From assembly GCA_946811185.2 (NCBI GenBank), contig OX328109.1:41462129-41526128 (forward strand): a stretch of 64,000 bases of DNA, in the 5' to 3' direction. A program made the position numbers and the translations under genes. This document shows positions 39,229-50,636 of the stretch, in pieces. This DNA is from Hippopus hippopus (taxonomy: Eukaryota > Mollusca > Bivalvia > Cardiida > Cardiidae). The stretch's first letter is position 1. Each line of letters begins with the position of its first letter. The notes under the pieces are model-generated. The model saw nothing but the letters and a program-made list of their open reading frames with translations, was not told the origin of the DNA and ran no database searches.

Positions 39229-40926
39229 ATGGAAAATAAAGCACACGCAACCCTTGAGACACCACCAGTAAAGCCATCCAGTTTTAATCCATTGGAATCC
39301 TTTCATGCTTACTCTCCACTGACACCTGGTCAGTCTCCTGAGGGTATTGTCTTCGAGGTGGCCGGTGAGGAGGGAAGTGATTTAACACTGCTGTCTGCGA
39401 TAAGAGGTTACCCTGTTAATGAGGAATGTATCAGACAAAAAGAAAGCGAGGAGAATGAACAGCTGACAAAGGTTTTTATAACTCCACAGTCATCACCATA
39501 TGACGATACTGAAGGTGCCAACCAGGTTGTAACTGTATCAGTAAGTTACGATACCGGTGAAGAAAAGGTACAAGCTACTGAAGATGAAAGCAAAAAGGTA
39601 AAAAGAAGGCGAGTAAGAAACAAAGATGACACAACAGATTCTGTTCTGAGACCAACCACACGAGCCTTACAATATCCTCCATGTTCTGTATGTGGCGGGA
39701 AAGCATCAGGGGACCATTATGGGGTGAATTCTTGTGAGGCTTGCAAAGGGTTTTTCAGGCGATACCTTCTACGAGAAAAAGGAGCATATCAGTGTAAAAA
39801 GGGTGGAAACTGTGAAGTGATACATAGCATAAAAGGGATTTGTGCTGGGTGTCGCCTTCGAAAGTGTTTGGACCTTGGAATGGCCAAAGAAAAGTGCAAG
39901 CTTGGACGATACAGTTCTGAAAAAAGGACAGAGAAAATCAAGACAGCCCTGGAATTACAGGGTGGCCAAACAATCCCTCAAGTGAACCAAACTGTGTCCT
40001 TTCAAGAGGATAACTTTGTTCCTTTGGAGAGTCCATGTCTGGATACAGCACAGGATGAAATCATTGCTCGTACATTGTCGCAACTAAATATTTCTCAGGA
40101 GCGTCAGAACACTTTCTGCGATGAACTTGTCACTGATTTGGTTAAAGCTAAAGATGACATGAGACCATTTGACAAGGAGAAATGTTTGACAGATGAGGAG
40201 ATCAAGAGTAGAATGAAGGAGTATCACGATAATTATGTGTTGAAAGAGAAAATGTATGGTGAGATGAAAACAGTGCCAAAAGAGGAGTTTACCAAGCTAT
40301 ATGGAGATTTTGGCATTGATGTTGATGACAGAATGAAAGATTTGAAAGTATGTCAAGAAAATATTGAGACAGAAGTAAACAATTTTTGTAATTTTGCCAA
40401 ACGCATTCCATACTTTTCCAAGTTGTCTTTCAGGGACCAGTCCAATCTTCTAAAGGCAGGTCGGATGGATTTTTATACAACAATGGCATGTCAAGGCTAT
40501 GACCCTGACCTTCAAATTTATCTCCATAAGTTCCGAGCATATCACATAAATGAAATGGACAAATTTTTCTCAAAAGAACTGATTCAAGAAACTGTGTTAC
40601 AATATCAGCGATGTCAGAAACTGAACTTAAATGACTCAGAAAAGAGCCTGGTCATGGCAATCTGCCTTTTCTTCACAGATAGATGCAGCCTTGAAAACGC
40701 TAAGTTGGTTGAAATGATACAGCTGTCATTGGCACAAATGTTACGCAGAGAATTAGAAAAAACCTGTCCAAGGACGGCTCACACACGGTTTACTAAGATC
40801 ATCGATTACCTTACAAGCTTGAGAGAATCTGGGGATAAATACTTTAAGGAGTATGAAGATTTGTGCCGAGATGATCTCTACGTGAACGAATGTCCAGTCT
40901 TGACAGATTTTCTGTTTGAAACTTGA
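39229..40926 (+). CDS. nuclear receptor, single coding exon (copy 1)
   Basis: This 565-residue ligand-type transcription factor has a complete domain order. A variable N-terminal part is followed by a basic KKVKRRRVRNK stretch (122-132). The DNA-binding domain uses zinc ligands C152, C155, C169, C172 and C189, C195, C205, C208. The P-box is EACKG (170-174), not the common EGCKG. A hinge leads to a ligand-binding domain from about 285 with the signature FAKRIPYFSKLSFRDQSNLL (389-408). The last helix, VLTDFLF, has Asp where AF-2 helices usually carry Glu. The acceptor ATTTCATTTCAG ends at 39220, eight bases before the ATG, so the 5' UTR is spliced but the coding part has no intron, which is unusual for this family. 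DBD and LBD resemble the gene at 49005. It is probably an NR1-type or mollusc-specific receptor; the subfamily is not assigned. Confidence 0.95.
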   Translation: MENKAHATLETPPVKPSSFNPLESFHAYSPLTPGQSPEGIVFEVAGEEGSDLTLLSAIRGYPVNEECIRQKESEENEQLTKVFITPQSSPYDDTEGANQVVTVSVSYDTGEEKVQATEDESKKVKRRRVRNKDDTTDSVLRPTTRALQYPPCSVCGGKASGDHYGVNSCEACKGFFRRYLLREKGAYQCKKGGNCEVIHSIKGICAGCRLRKCLDLGMAKEKCKLGRYSSEKRTEKIKTALELQGGQTIPQVNQTVSFQEDNFVPLESPCLDTAQDEIIARTLSQLNISQERQNTFCDELVTDLVKAKDDMRPFDKEKCLTDEEIKSRMKEYHDNYVLKEKMYGEMKTVPKEEFTKLYGDFGIDVDDRMKDLKVCQENIETEVNNFCNFAKRIPYFSKLSFRDQSNLLKAGRMDFYTTMACQGYDPDLQIYLHKFRAYHINEMDKFFSKELIQETVLQYQRCQKLNLNDSEKSLVMAICLFFTDRCSLENAKLVEMIQLSLAQMLRRELEKTCPRTAHTRFTKIIDYLTSLRESGDKYFKEYEDLCRDDLYVNECPVLTDFLFET

Positions 40927-40964
40927 TATTTGGTTGAAAATCTATGAGAAAGCACTTGTATTAA

Positions 40965-41190
40965 CACTTTCCTACTCAATCCAGAGTTCTAACTACCGTG
41001 ACAGGGAAGGTGTTTGAAAACATTTTGGGAAAAGAAGAAACTGTTATAAACCAGCATTTCCTCCTTTTCAAAAAATGTTTTCTACCCTTTCTCAGACAAA
41101 TGTCAAAGTATGAGCCACAACTTATTTGTCGTCTGCAAGTGCCTTCAATAAAGCAAGTCAAAAATTTTCTGGTATTGTAAAACACCACCT
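40965..41190 (-). mobile_element. degraded family A element in the 3' UTR of receptor copy 1
   Basis: 'ACACTTTCCTACTCAATCC' start, loop AAACTGTTATAAACCAGCA at about 41038 and an end near ATTGTAAAACACC. It contains AATAAA. Confidence 0.65.
41147..41152 (+). promoter_or_regulatory. possible polyadenylation signal of receptor copy 1
   Basis: AATAAA about 220 bases after the stop codon, inside a degraded family A element (about 40965-41190). Confidence 0.4.
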
Positions 41191-41724
41191 GGGGTTAGAA
41201 AACACTATGGGAAAAGGAGAAAATGCTGGCATTTGAAGGGTAGAAAATATTACAGGAAAAGTTTTTTTCTGCAATGTTTTCAAGGGTTTTTCCGAAGAGC
41301 TGTGATTTTTTTTGCCAGTACTTTGCACAACACTGTTGAAACAATGTTCAGCAGCAAGAATAAAATCACTACAGTGAATATTCTAAATTTTGGGATTCAA
41401 CCCAAGGATTATTTGCAAGCCCTGTATGTTACAGACTATGCTGCGGGGCTCAACACAGACTGTTTGAATGTTCTACAGAAAGGCAAGCTGAAACATTACT
41501 GCACCTGCTGTTTTATTGTTATCATTATGTTGATATTGATAATTATATTAGTTTGGTAAAATTTGTAGATTCTATTGCTTGTTATCGTTCACTCAATCTA
41601 CCTCTTCTTTCACTCTTTACCAGACAAAAAAAATGTTTGACTTGTCCAAGTTAATTGCCTTTGTGGACAAGAGATCAAATGTGGTTCAAATGTTGGGATT
41701 TCTCTTTAAAACCATAGAAAACAT

Positions 41725-42010
41725 TATACAAGAGCACTGCCTATTTTTGCCAAGGCTAGGCTGCTATTGCTTGATTTTCAGTGAAAATTCTAAGTCAAAA
41801 AGGGGCATAACTGTGTCAAAATACTTTGATTGTTACCTGCCTTTGTTATATAGCTTTCCCTATTGATAGTTAACAGCTTGTTTAAATTGAAAGCAAATAT
41901 CTTAAGTAATAACTGCAGTATCATAAAATGTCAAAGTTTTTGCATGACAGTGCAGACAACAATGACGCTGACGACACCAGGGCTACAATACCTTGATGTT
42001 TCAAAAACAG
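41725..42010 (-). repeat. dispersed repeat 'R', copy 3
   Basis: Matches 26920-27215 closely: 'CAAGAGCACTGCCTAT', 'TGATTTTCAGTGAAAATTCT', 'AAAATGTCAAAGTTTTTGCA'. It sits inside a family A fragment (41615-41725). Confidence 0.7.
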
Positions 42011-42225
42011 CCAAGCAAAAAATGCTTACCAAAAAATTGCTTCCAGTAAGACTTGAACCTACCACCTTCAAAACCATATACATAGTCTGCAACTCTAAGG
42101 AAATCGATTTTTTTCGATTTTGAAAATGAATTTAACCATATTTGGGTAATAACAGCTATACTGTTAACCCTTTACCACACAATCCCGAATTACAACAACC
42201 TTAAAAAAGAAGGCTTTTGTTGACC

Positions 42226-42454
42226 TTAACTCTTTACCAGACGAAAAAATTTTAGACTGTTCCAAATCGAAAGCATTAGCAGACGACAAAATTAAAGTGA
42301 CTCAAAAATTGAAACTTGTTTTGGGAAGGGTAGAAAACATAGTGGGAAAAGGAGAAAATGCTGGTTACCAGCATTTTCTCCTTTTCCCACAATGTTTTCA
42401 AAAGGCTTCTTTCACAGAGTTGTAAAAACCAGGGATTGTTTGGTAAAGAGTTAA
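42226..42454 (+). mobile_element. family A TTAA miniature element, full length
   Basis: TTAACTCTTTACCAGACGA to GGTAAAGAGTTAA, 229 bp. The hairpin is at about 42365. A second partial minus copy follows (42451-42640). Confidence 0.9.
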
Positions 42455-42844
42455 GGAAAAAAGAGAAAATGCTGGTAAGAGAAAATGCTGGTAACCAGCA
42501 TTTTCTTCATTTTCCACAATGTTTTCTACTCTTTTATAGACAACATCTATCATTTGAGCCACATTGAAATTTTCATCTGGAAATGCTTTCAATTTGGATG
42601 TGTCCAAAATTTTGTTGTCTGGCAAAGAAGAAAGTAACAGAATAGGAAATCTTACAGTAAAAATTCAACAAAAAAAATTGGTAATTCCACCTGTTTTCTT
42701 TATGTTTTTCTAACTCTGTCTTAATATTAAGGCCATATTAAATTGTATGTAAATGACGTTTAGAAGTCTTTGTTAAAATTTTCTCAAAAACTCTTGAAAT
42801 CCAGTCAGGTTTAAAACTTTATCATACAGAAGAAAAATCAGTTT

Positions 42845-43580
42845 CATCCAAATTAAAGGACTATGCAGGCAATATACGGAACGTGGCACTCATGATTGGA
42901 ATAGTGTTTTCACTCGCAGAAAAGGAGAAAATGATGATGATCACCACAATGTTTTTAAAGGCCTTTTTCCTCAGGGTTGTAAAAACATGGTATAGTTTGG
43001 CATAGGATTTATTCTTTACTGAATGATTTTACTAAACTGTAGAAGGTTCTGAAAACATCATTGGAAAAGGGAAATAATGCTGTTAAGCAGCAGTTTCCTT
43101 CTGCAAGGAATGTTTTCTATCCTATCTAAAAGATGAACTCTGTAATTTGGAACCACTGTCAGTTTGTTGACTGCAAAATGCTTTCAATTTGGACAACCCG
43201 AAAAATTTTGTTGTATGGTAAAGAGTTACAAATTTAAACATGGTGGCAAAAGTATAAGTTGCTTATCACTGGCAATTATTCTATTTGCTTCTTGTTAACA
43301 AAGGCAGGTCAGTGTTAAGACAGAAAGAACTCCTCTGCAGATACGTGAAAGTCCATACAGTCCCAAGTAAACTCAACATATTCTGTCTAGAGATCAGACC
43401 CAAATAATTACAGTTTAGCCCTTTATCAAACAACTAAATTTTGTAACGGACCAAATTGAAAACATTTGCAGTCAACAATTTAAATGTAGCTTAAACAATG
43501 ATTTGTGTCTTTGAATGGATAGAAATCAACTTCCATACTTCTATAGTATGGTCCAAAATATTGTCGTTTGGTCAAGGGTT
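42845..43580. mobile_element. several worn family A copies and a family B piece
   Basis: Fragments near 42840-43010, 43020-43230 (minus) and 43420-43580 (plus), plus a family B end at about 43350-43420. No gene seen. Confidence 0.5.
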
Positions 43581-44502
43581 AACTTGTTTGAAACTGTTTG
43601 CCTAGGATTTTATGGAGTTCATGGGACTCTATGTTACTAAAAAAGTAGAGTCCCAGTGAGTGTCTTCTGAGTCCCATTTTTCCTTCGAACATAACCCAAT
43701 ACTACACAATCCTGTGTTTTAACAACCCATGAGACTTGAAATGGTTTTGAAAAGATTGTGGGAAAAGCCCGTTAAAGGTAAATTTCATCATTTGGGCCTC
43801 CTAGAATTTGTTGTCTGGAAAAGCTTTCAATTTGGACAATTCTTAAATTTTGATGTCTGATCAAGATCTCAAAACTGAAAAAATGCTTTAAGCAAGAAAT
43901 TTCTAGAAGCCATCTTTAGCTCTAGTAACACTACAGTAAGCAACAGATGGTTCCTGCGATCAGTGCACAGGTAAGAACTGTATTACTCTTATCAAGGGTA
44001 CCCACTTAAAAATTGACATTCATTCAAATGTTATGATCACATAGTCTTGGTTACAGGTCTACATAATTATATTTGTAGACAATTGGAATTCTGATGATCA
44101 ATTTGTGCAGTAAGAGTTATAGGCTTCGTATTTTTCATTCTATTGTTTCGGATATAGTTAGATTAAAGGGGCCTATGTAGTTTTTATTCAATAAATCAAA
44201 AGTTCTTGTAAAACACTGATCAATAAATACAGCTTAATAATTATATTTTTCTTTGCAATTCTATAAAATGTACTGTTAAATTCTGTTGAAAGGTATATTT
44301 GTTCACACATAAAAATCAATAAATGATGGTCATTCTGCATTTGTAAATTCTGTTTTTTTTAATTACTGTACATCGGATATGACATCACCACACTGATTTG
44401 AATACAAATCCTGGTAATCAAATTGATCATATGATGTCCCCTAAAGGTTTTGCAAAACTGTGGCACAAAATTTGAACACACCGATAGAGGCTATGTAGCC
44501 CG

Positions 44503-44716
44503 TTAACTTTTTACCAAATGACAAAACTTTAGACTGGTCCAAATTCAAAGCATTTGCATACGTCAAATAGGGCTCAAATTTGCATGTGAAAGAGTACAAA
44601 CATTGTTGGAAAAGGAGTAATTGCTGGTCGCTGGTATTTTCTTATTTATACACAATGTTTTTAAAGGGCTTCTTCCTCAGGTTGTTAAAACTCAAGATTG
44701 TTTGGTAAAGGGTTAA
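44503..44716 (+). mobile_element. family A TTAA miniature element
   Basis: TTAACTTTTTACCAAATGAC to GGTAAAGGGTTAA. The hairpin at about 44625 has decayed. Confidence 0.8.
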
Positions 44717-45189
44717 GGAAATACCATTAAAATTTTTATTTTCAATCATTTGTCATTTTTTCTTTCCTGTTGATATGCCAGCTATTGGATTACGTATTTC
44801 AGTAGTAAATTATTCTCCGAGTTTGGTGAGGTTATAAGAATCTGAATTTCCCCATTTAATGTTTGATGCATTTCTGTCTGTCTCCATTGGACGCATCAAG
44901 CTTTTGTTTTTGTTTCCGAGCAGAAATTATGCGTATATAGATGCTGAAACCATGCTTAAATTAATATACTGAGTACGTAAGCGGTAAAGCCTAAACACTT
45001 TTCTAATCATGAACTCTCTTCTGAGCTGCGATGATCTGTTCAGCGCTACCAGCGCTTTGATAAGTTAACACTTTATTGCTTTTATAGTTCGATCTAAAAA
45101 AAAAAAGTCTTGTAAATTTACAAAGGGCAAACACAGAGTATTAATTATAAAAAAGTAAATTTTCAACAAATGGGATGAGACTTCAGATG

Positions 45190-45341
45190 GTGTGACACAC
45201 GGGTTTTCCCCATTGCGTCAACCTCACATGACGAGCGCACCCATAATCCTCATGTACATTTCTATGTGCTCGAGTAACATTACTATCGAAGTCAACTCCA
45301 GAGAAGGGTCAAAATATGTGACAAACATTGGCAATTTGCAG
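45190..45341 (+). other. possible 5' non-coding exon of receptor copy 2
   Basis: A repeat-free stretch, richer in GC than its surroundings, ends in a strong donor GCAATTTGCAG|GTAAGG at 45341/45342. Spliced to 48992, its open frame would not join the receptor frame, so it would be UTR. This is inferred from position only. Confidence 0.3.
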
Positions 45342-45529
45342 GTAAGGTTTATTCAGAATTTTTTTTTAGTTAATAATAAAACAAATTGATATGGCGAGTG
45401 TCGGTATATCAGTTTGATTAAATGAATGAAGTGGCTCTCCAAATGTTTTTGCAATTATTCGACAGTGTTCACGACTACAGTCGAATGACAGTCCTTTCGG
45501 CATCCGATCATTTCGATACTTTTTGGTCA

Positions 45530-45577
45530 GTCCGACCAGGGATCGTATATACATATATATAAGATCCCCGGTGCGAC
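45530..45577. mobile_element. 34-bp palindromic insertion with 7-bp target duplication
   Basis: The insert is 45537-45570 (CAGGGATCGTATATAC...AAGATCCCCG). The flanks GTCCGAC (45530-45536) and GTGCGAC (45571-45577) differ at one base. Confidence 0.7.
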
Positions 45578-46955
45578 CCTCGGTATAATATTTGTTTGCA
45601 AAACTTGGCCATTTGGACTCGCGATTCTTTTTTCCTAGCAGTTTTTATTCATCAAATAAAAACAATTGTTGAAACCAATAATAAACCGCTTTGCAAATCC
45701 TTGAGCACTACAATACTCACTCTTCCTTGTTTATTTTTTGCATATCATATCGAACCAGTAGGGTTTAATTAGGCTGTGAATTAGTTTTGATTTTTAGAAT
45801 GAAATGCTCTTTTTGACACTATAAAACATAATCAGTAACCGAGAGTTTAAATCTGCAAATACAATTGACCTACATTCAATCTGCTTGTCAGCTATGAAAA
45901 TGGACAGTTGACCCACTTCCTATATTTAAATTTTCAAATACTCTTACCAGGTCGTTTTACTTGCAAATGTTCCCGCTTTTGATACTTTCCTATGGAAGAA
46001 AACAAAAAACCTGCATATACACAACAATGATGCCTAATCAGATCAAACTAACTCTTACACCTTGCTGATTTCATCACCATACCATATGCTTTGTTTTAAG
46101 GAATTTATGAGTAGGCTTGATGAACTTTTCAAGTATTTGTCTTGATTCTATTTGTTGTGTTTAACAACGAATAAAATGTCTGAAATTCCCCTGGTATCCG
46201 ATATAACCCAGATCTACTTTATTTATTAAAAGAAAAAATAATGCACATTCAATCAAATACAGCCAATTATTACAACTTAATTACCAGAGAGTTTGTTGCA
46301 TAATTAATAATTATATACAAGAAACATACCTGAATAGAGATCCACTGATTAACATAATATGACTGTCACATTATCGGTACCCTGCATTGAGCAACCTTGG
46401 CAAAAAAATATACACCAAGGTAGCAATCTGCAATACAACAAGCATACGACGAACATTACAACATTACAAATCAGTGCATTTTAGAACATAATGACAAGGG
46501 AATATGATTCACTTCTTGAGGGGAAAAAAAAACATCGATGTCAAAACAACTAAATATTTTTTTCACAAAAAGTATTTTTCTAGGTGTTGAATTACTGAAA
46601 TGGGGGTCAGAAAAACCAAAAAGAGTCGAAATGACCTGGTGTCGAGATTATTCGGTGGTGAACTGACTGGCCACCCAAAAGTCTTGTGATCTCTTTGCCA
46701 TGAAAAAAAAAGTATGGAACTTACTAGAGAAAAAAATTTGCCCAACAAGAAATTTGTATTTGTAACTTATGTAATTCACCTGTTCATACTTGAATTTGAT
46801 TGTAAAATGACTCAATTAGAGTATGTAGCTCTCGTAACGACAAATTTTAATCTCAACCAAATTGGAGGCATTTGCACAAGACAAATTCGTTATTGATTCG
46901 ACCAGATGACAAAATTTTAGAGTGGTCCGTAATGAAAACATTTGCAGATGACTTG

Positions 46956-47176
46956 TTAAGTCTTTACCAAACAACAAATTTTTGGACATGTCTAAATTGA
47001 AAGCATTTGCATATGACAAATTAAAGGTGGCTCAGATGACGAAAGTAGACCTTTATAGGGTAGAAAACATTGTTGGAAAAGGAGGAAATGCAGCATTTTC
47101 TCCTTTTCCATCAATGTTTCCAAAAGCTGTCTTCGTCAGGGTAGTTAAAAGTTGTTATTATTTTGTAAGGGTTTAA
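46956..47176 (+). mobile_element. family A TTAA miniature element
   Basis: TTAAGTCTTTACCAAACAAC to GTAAGGGTTTAA. The hairpin has a shortened loop (GGAAATGCAGCATTTTC). Confidence 0.8.
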
Positions 47177-47179
47177 TTG

Positions 47180-47935
47180 TTTAAATATGATGGACCTCCT
47201 CTTTGAAAGGGTGGAAATCATTGTTCAAAAAAGGAGAAAGTGTTGATAACCAGCATTTTCACCTTGTCCCACAACCAGCAATGTTTAGATCTATAGATCT
47301 ATTTAGAATAGACTCAACTAAAAACCATCTTCTTCAGATTGGAATTGTTTGGTAAAAGATTAAAATGTAGCTCAGATGATCATTACATTTTCTTCTGAGG
47401 GGTAGAAAACAGTGGGAGTAGCAGAAAATGCTGCTCCTTTCCCACATTGTGTGAAAATCCTTCTTCCTCAAGTTTGTTTCTTTTTTAAATGGAATTGTAG
47501 GAAATAGAAAGATTTACCCCTTAGCACACAGTCCCATGTGCTAGTAAACCCAGGGGAGAAAGCTTTCGACAACATTGTGGCAAAAAGAGATAATGCTGGT
47601 TACCAGCATTATCTCCTTTTCCCACAGTGCTTTCTACCCTTTTATAAACAGACAAATCGAATAATTTGATTCGACTTGTTGTCTGCAAGCACTTTTAACC
47701 CTTTTACCAAACAATCCAGACTCTTAAAATTTTAAAACCCTACAAAATGGCTTTTGAAAACTTTTTTGGAAAAGGAGGGAATGCTGGTTACCAGCATTTT
47801 TTGTCCTTTTCCCTCAATGTTTTCTGCCCATCCAAAACAAATTTCGGTTTTTTTTTCACTTATAATTATTTTGGCATCTGCAAATACGTTCAATTTGAAC
47901 ATGTTTAAAAGTTTGTAGTTTAGTTAAGATAAAAT
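47180..47935. mobile_element. run of family A copies
   Basis: Worn plus copies at about 47180-47480, a minus copy at about 47515-47698 (hairpin 47600) and a minus copy 47695-about 47930 (hairpin 47790). The last two share TTAA at 47695-47698. Confidence 0.65.
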
Positions 47936-48058
47936 GAATGAATCTAAAACTTTGTGGTCTGGTAAAGTTTTAAACTAACAATTGTTGTCAGCTATGAAAG
48001 TTCAGTTAGTGTAAAAGCGCCCTTGTATCATAATGTGAAGTACTTATGTATTTTGCAT

Positions 48059-48289
48059 TGTCGACCCTTCACCACACGACAAAATTGTAGACTTGTCCAA
48101 ATTGAAGGCATTTATAGGTGACAATTTAAATGTGGCTCAAGTGAAGGAATGTGTCTTTGATAGGGTAAAAAACATTGTGGGAAAAGGAGAAAATGCTGGT
48201 TACCAGCATTTTCTCCTTTTCCTACAATATTTTCATAAGGTTTCTTTCTTGGGGTTGTTAAAACTGGAGTGTGTGTGGTAAAGGGTTAA
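48059..48289 (+). mobile_element. family A TTAA miniature element
   Basis: 'GACCCTTCACCACACGAC' to GGTAAAGGGTTAA. The hairpin is at about 48200. It shares its TTAA with a worn family B element (48286-48515). Confidence 0.85.
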
Positions 48290-48769
48290 CCTTTACAGTG
48301 GGTCTCACAACTTAAGTTCCCCTTGCTGTTAGTATTGATTAAGATCAGACTGCTCTAAAGACACATTCTGAATTTTTATCCTCTCTGCCCACTTTGCTCC
48401 AGAGGGATTCTGGTTAGGAGCAACCTTGAAGTTGAAATTACTTGGGTTTTATTTCTAGACTGAAAATGGCTGTTAGGTTTAGCTCTAGATATTTGACTCT
48501 CTACTGTAAGGGTTAAAAAAAAAAAAGTCTGATGAATCATCGACACACTACATGTACTAAATTCATGGAAAAGGGGATGTGACGCAATGGCCAAATTAAG
48601 ACATGATCAGTTTGCAATTTCAGATTGAAGTGTTATCTAGATCTTCATCTTCTAGATTCTAAATTTAGATTTAACTAACTTGGTAGAAGATTAGGGAAAC
48701 TGAAAAACTATTTTATGTAATGACCTTCTGTATATCTTGATCTCTAATACTAATTAATGTAACTCTTTA

Positions 48770-48950
48770 TCCAACTACAAAATTTTAAACCAATCCAAAT
48801 TGAAAGCATTTGCAGAGAACAAATTAAATGTTTTCTATCCTATAAAGGCCATAATCTGAATCACATTAAGATTATCATCTGCTAAGTGCAGCAAATGCTT
48901 TTAATTTGGACAAGTCTAAATTTTTGTTGTGTGCAGGTAAAGATTTAATT
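48770..48950 (+). mobile_element. family A element without its hairpin
   Basis: Left end 'ACTCTTTATCCAACTACAAA' and right half ending 'GGTAAAGATTTAA'. The middle is deleted. It lies just upstream of the acceptor of receptor copy 2. Confidence 0.65.
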
Positions 48951-48981
48951 TTTTCTTTTTCAAAACACTGTTTGTCTTGAC

Positions 48982-48991
48982 TTCATTTCAG
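48982..48991 (+). promoter_or_regulatory. 3' splice site in the 5' UTR of receptor copy 2
   Basis: TTCATTTCAG lies directly before TGTAAAAAGAGAG-ATG. The stretch CTTCATTTCAG resembles the acceptor of copy 1, as expected if the intron predates the duplication. Confidence 0.7.
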
Positions 48992-49004
48992 TGTAAAAAG
49001 AGAG

Positions 49005-50636
49005 ATGGATATACCAAAAGTAGATATGCATATCAATCAATCAGCCATGGTTAATAATAAGAAAGAGATCCTGTCATTTGCCAGTCTATCGAAAAATTAT
49101 CAAGAAGATGCAAGGAGCTATAACTCACAGACAGAGTTCAGCCTTGCACCCTTTCTCAATCAGTCATGGCGTGATGATCACAGAAAAACTCTGGACAACC
49201 CTGGCACATATCCATCCATGTCTGGCAGTCCCCCTGAAAACTGTAAAGTGGAACCAGACTTCATTGAGGAACTTCTCTCTAACAAAGAAGACAAAGCTAC
49301 AATGGTACCCTCCAGTACAGAAAACAAAGAAGCTGTTGGGAAACTGAAATCTAAGTTAAAGGGCAAAGATGAAGCAGTGATAAAACGGCCAACAAGAACG
49401 TTACAGTATCCGCCATGTTGTGTTTGTGGGAGTAAGGCATCGGGCGATCATTATGGAGTAAACTCATGCGAGGCATGCAAAGGCTTTTTCAGACGCTATT
49501 TGCTAAGGAAAAAAGGAGCCTATGAATGCAAGAATGGTGGACATTGTGAAGTGGTGTATACTAGAAAAGGAATGTGCCCAGGATGTCGGCTGAGAAAATG
49601 TCTTGAACTTGGTATGTCAAAGGACAGGTGTAAGCTGGGTCGCTATAGTGCAGAAAAACGGACAGAGAAAATAAGAACAGTAAAGGAAATTAATGAAGCT
49701 ATTACAATTTATGATACTGATTTTTCTATGTTTAACAGTTCAGTTGAAGATGTAGATACAGAAACTGATATGATATCCAAAACCCTTGCAGGTCTCAAAA
49801 TAAATGAAGATATGGAGGCTACATTCTCAGATGATTTAATTCAAGTTTTGATAAAAGCAAAGAATGAAATGTGGCCATTTGGCAAGAAAGTTGTAAATAC
49901 AAGTGAAGGTGTTAGAGAAGCAATTAGAAATTACCATGAGGAATTTCAGCTAAAGTTAAAACTTTATGGCAATATGAAAGCAGTCTCAAAAGAAGAATTT
50001 TTGCAACTGTATCAAACATATGGAATTGATATTGATAATAGATTAGATGACATAAAGCAGACCACAGCAGATGTTGGTGATGAAGTGTTTGAAATGTGTA
50101 ATTTTGCAAAACATATACCTTTCTTTTCAAAACTGTCAATAAAGGATCAATCGAATTTGCTAAAGGTTGGAAGTTTAGATATGTATACAACTTTAGCATG
50201 TCATGGTTATGATCCTGACCTTCAGATTTGTCTTGAAAGAAATAAAGCATTCCATATCAGTGAAATGAACAAATTTTTTTCACAGGCTTTTGTGTCAGAG
50301 AGTTTGAAGTGTTTGTTGCATTGTCAACAGCTTCACTTCAGTGAAGAGGAGCAGGTTTTGGTGATGGCAATAAGCCTATTTTTCACTGATCGTTGTTCAT
50401 TGGAGAATCCTCATCTGGTAGAGAAAATCCAGCTGTCATTGACACAGTTGCTTAAACGATATCTTGAAAGAACATGCCCAGGAAATTCTCGTAAAAGACT
50501 TACAGATATAATTGAATACTTAACAAACATGAGAAAAGCTGCAAGCATGTTTTTTACGGAATTTGAAGAGATGTGCAAGGATGAAGTATATCGCAGTGAA
50601 TTCCCATTTATACTAGATTACCTTCCCAAAGAATGA
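49005..50636 (+). CDS. nuclear receptor, single coding exon (copy 2)
   Basis: This 543-residue protein is paralogous to the gene at 39229. The DNA-binding domain uses C138, C141, C155, C158 and C175, C181, C191, C194. Its P-box is again EACKG (156-160), and CRLRKCLELGMSKDRCKLGR closes the domain almost as in copy 1. The N-terminal 120 residues are unlike copy 1. The ligand-binding domain has FAKHIPFFSKLSIKDQSNLL, a shared YDPDLQI segment and a last helix FILDYL with Asp in the usual Glu position. The coding part is one exon. The acceptor CTTCATTTCAG ends at 48991, 13 bases before the ATG. The second half is richer in A and T at third positions than copy 1, suggesting that the duplication is old. 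No subfamily is assigned. Confidence 0.95.
   Translation: MDIPKVDMHINQSAMVNNKKEILSFASLSKNYQEDARSYNSQTEFSLAPFLNQSWRDDHRKTLDNPGTYPSMSGSPPENCKVEPDFIEELLSNKEDKATMVPSSTENKEAVGKLKSKLKGKDEAVIKRPTRTLQYPPCCVCGSKASGDHYGVNSCEACKGFFRRYLLRKKGAYECKNGGHCEVVYTRKGMCPGCRLRKCLELGMSKDRCKLGRYSAEKRTEKIRTVKEINEAITIYDTDFSMFNSSVEDVDTETDMISKTLAGLKINEDMEATFSDDLIQVLIKAKNEMWPFGKKVVNTSEGVREAIRNYHEEFQLKLKLYGNMKAVSKEEFLQLYQTYGIDIDNRLDDIKQTTADVGDEVFEMCNFAKHIPFFSKLSIKDQSNLLKVGSLDMYTTLACHGYDPDLQICLERNKAFHISEMNKFFSQAFVSESLKCLLHCQQLHFSEEEQVLVMAISLFFTDRCSLENPHLVEKIQLSLTQLLKRYLERTCPGNSRKRLTDIIEYLTNMRKAASMFFTEFEEMCKDEVYRSEFPFILDYLPKE

Larger units (their letters stand above)
44720..46950. other. repeat-poor intergenic stretch
   Basis: Largely free of family A and B elements. 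It holds the possible 5' exon at 45190-45341 and the small palindromic insert at 45537. A promoter for receptor copy 2 is plausible here but no clear box was found. Confidence 0.35.

Noticed and set aside
49924..50250. 108-residue minus-strand protein
   Set aside because: It is the shadow of the nuclear receptor ligand-binding domain on the opposite strand.
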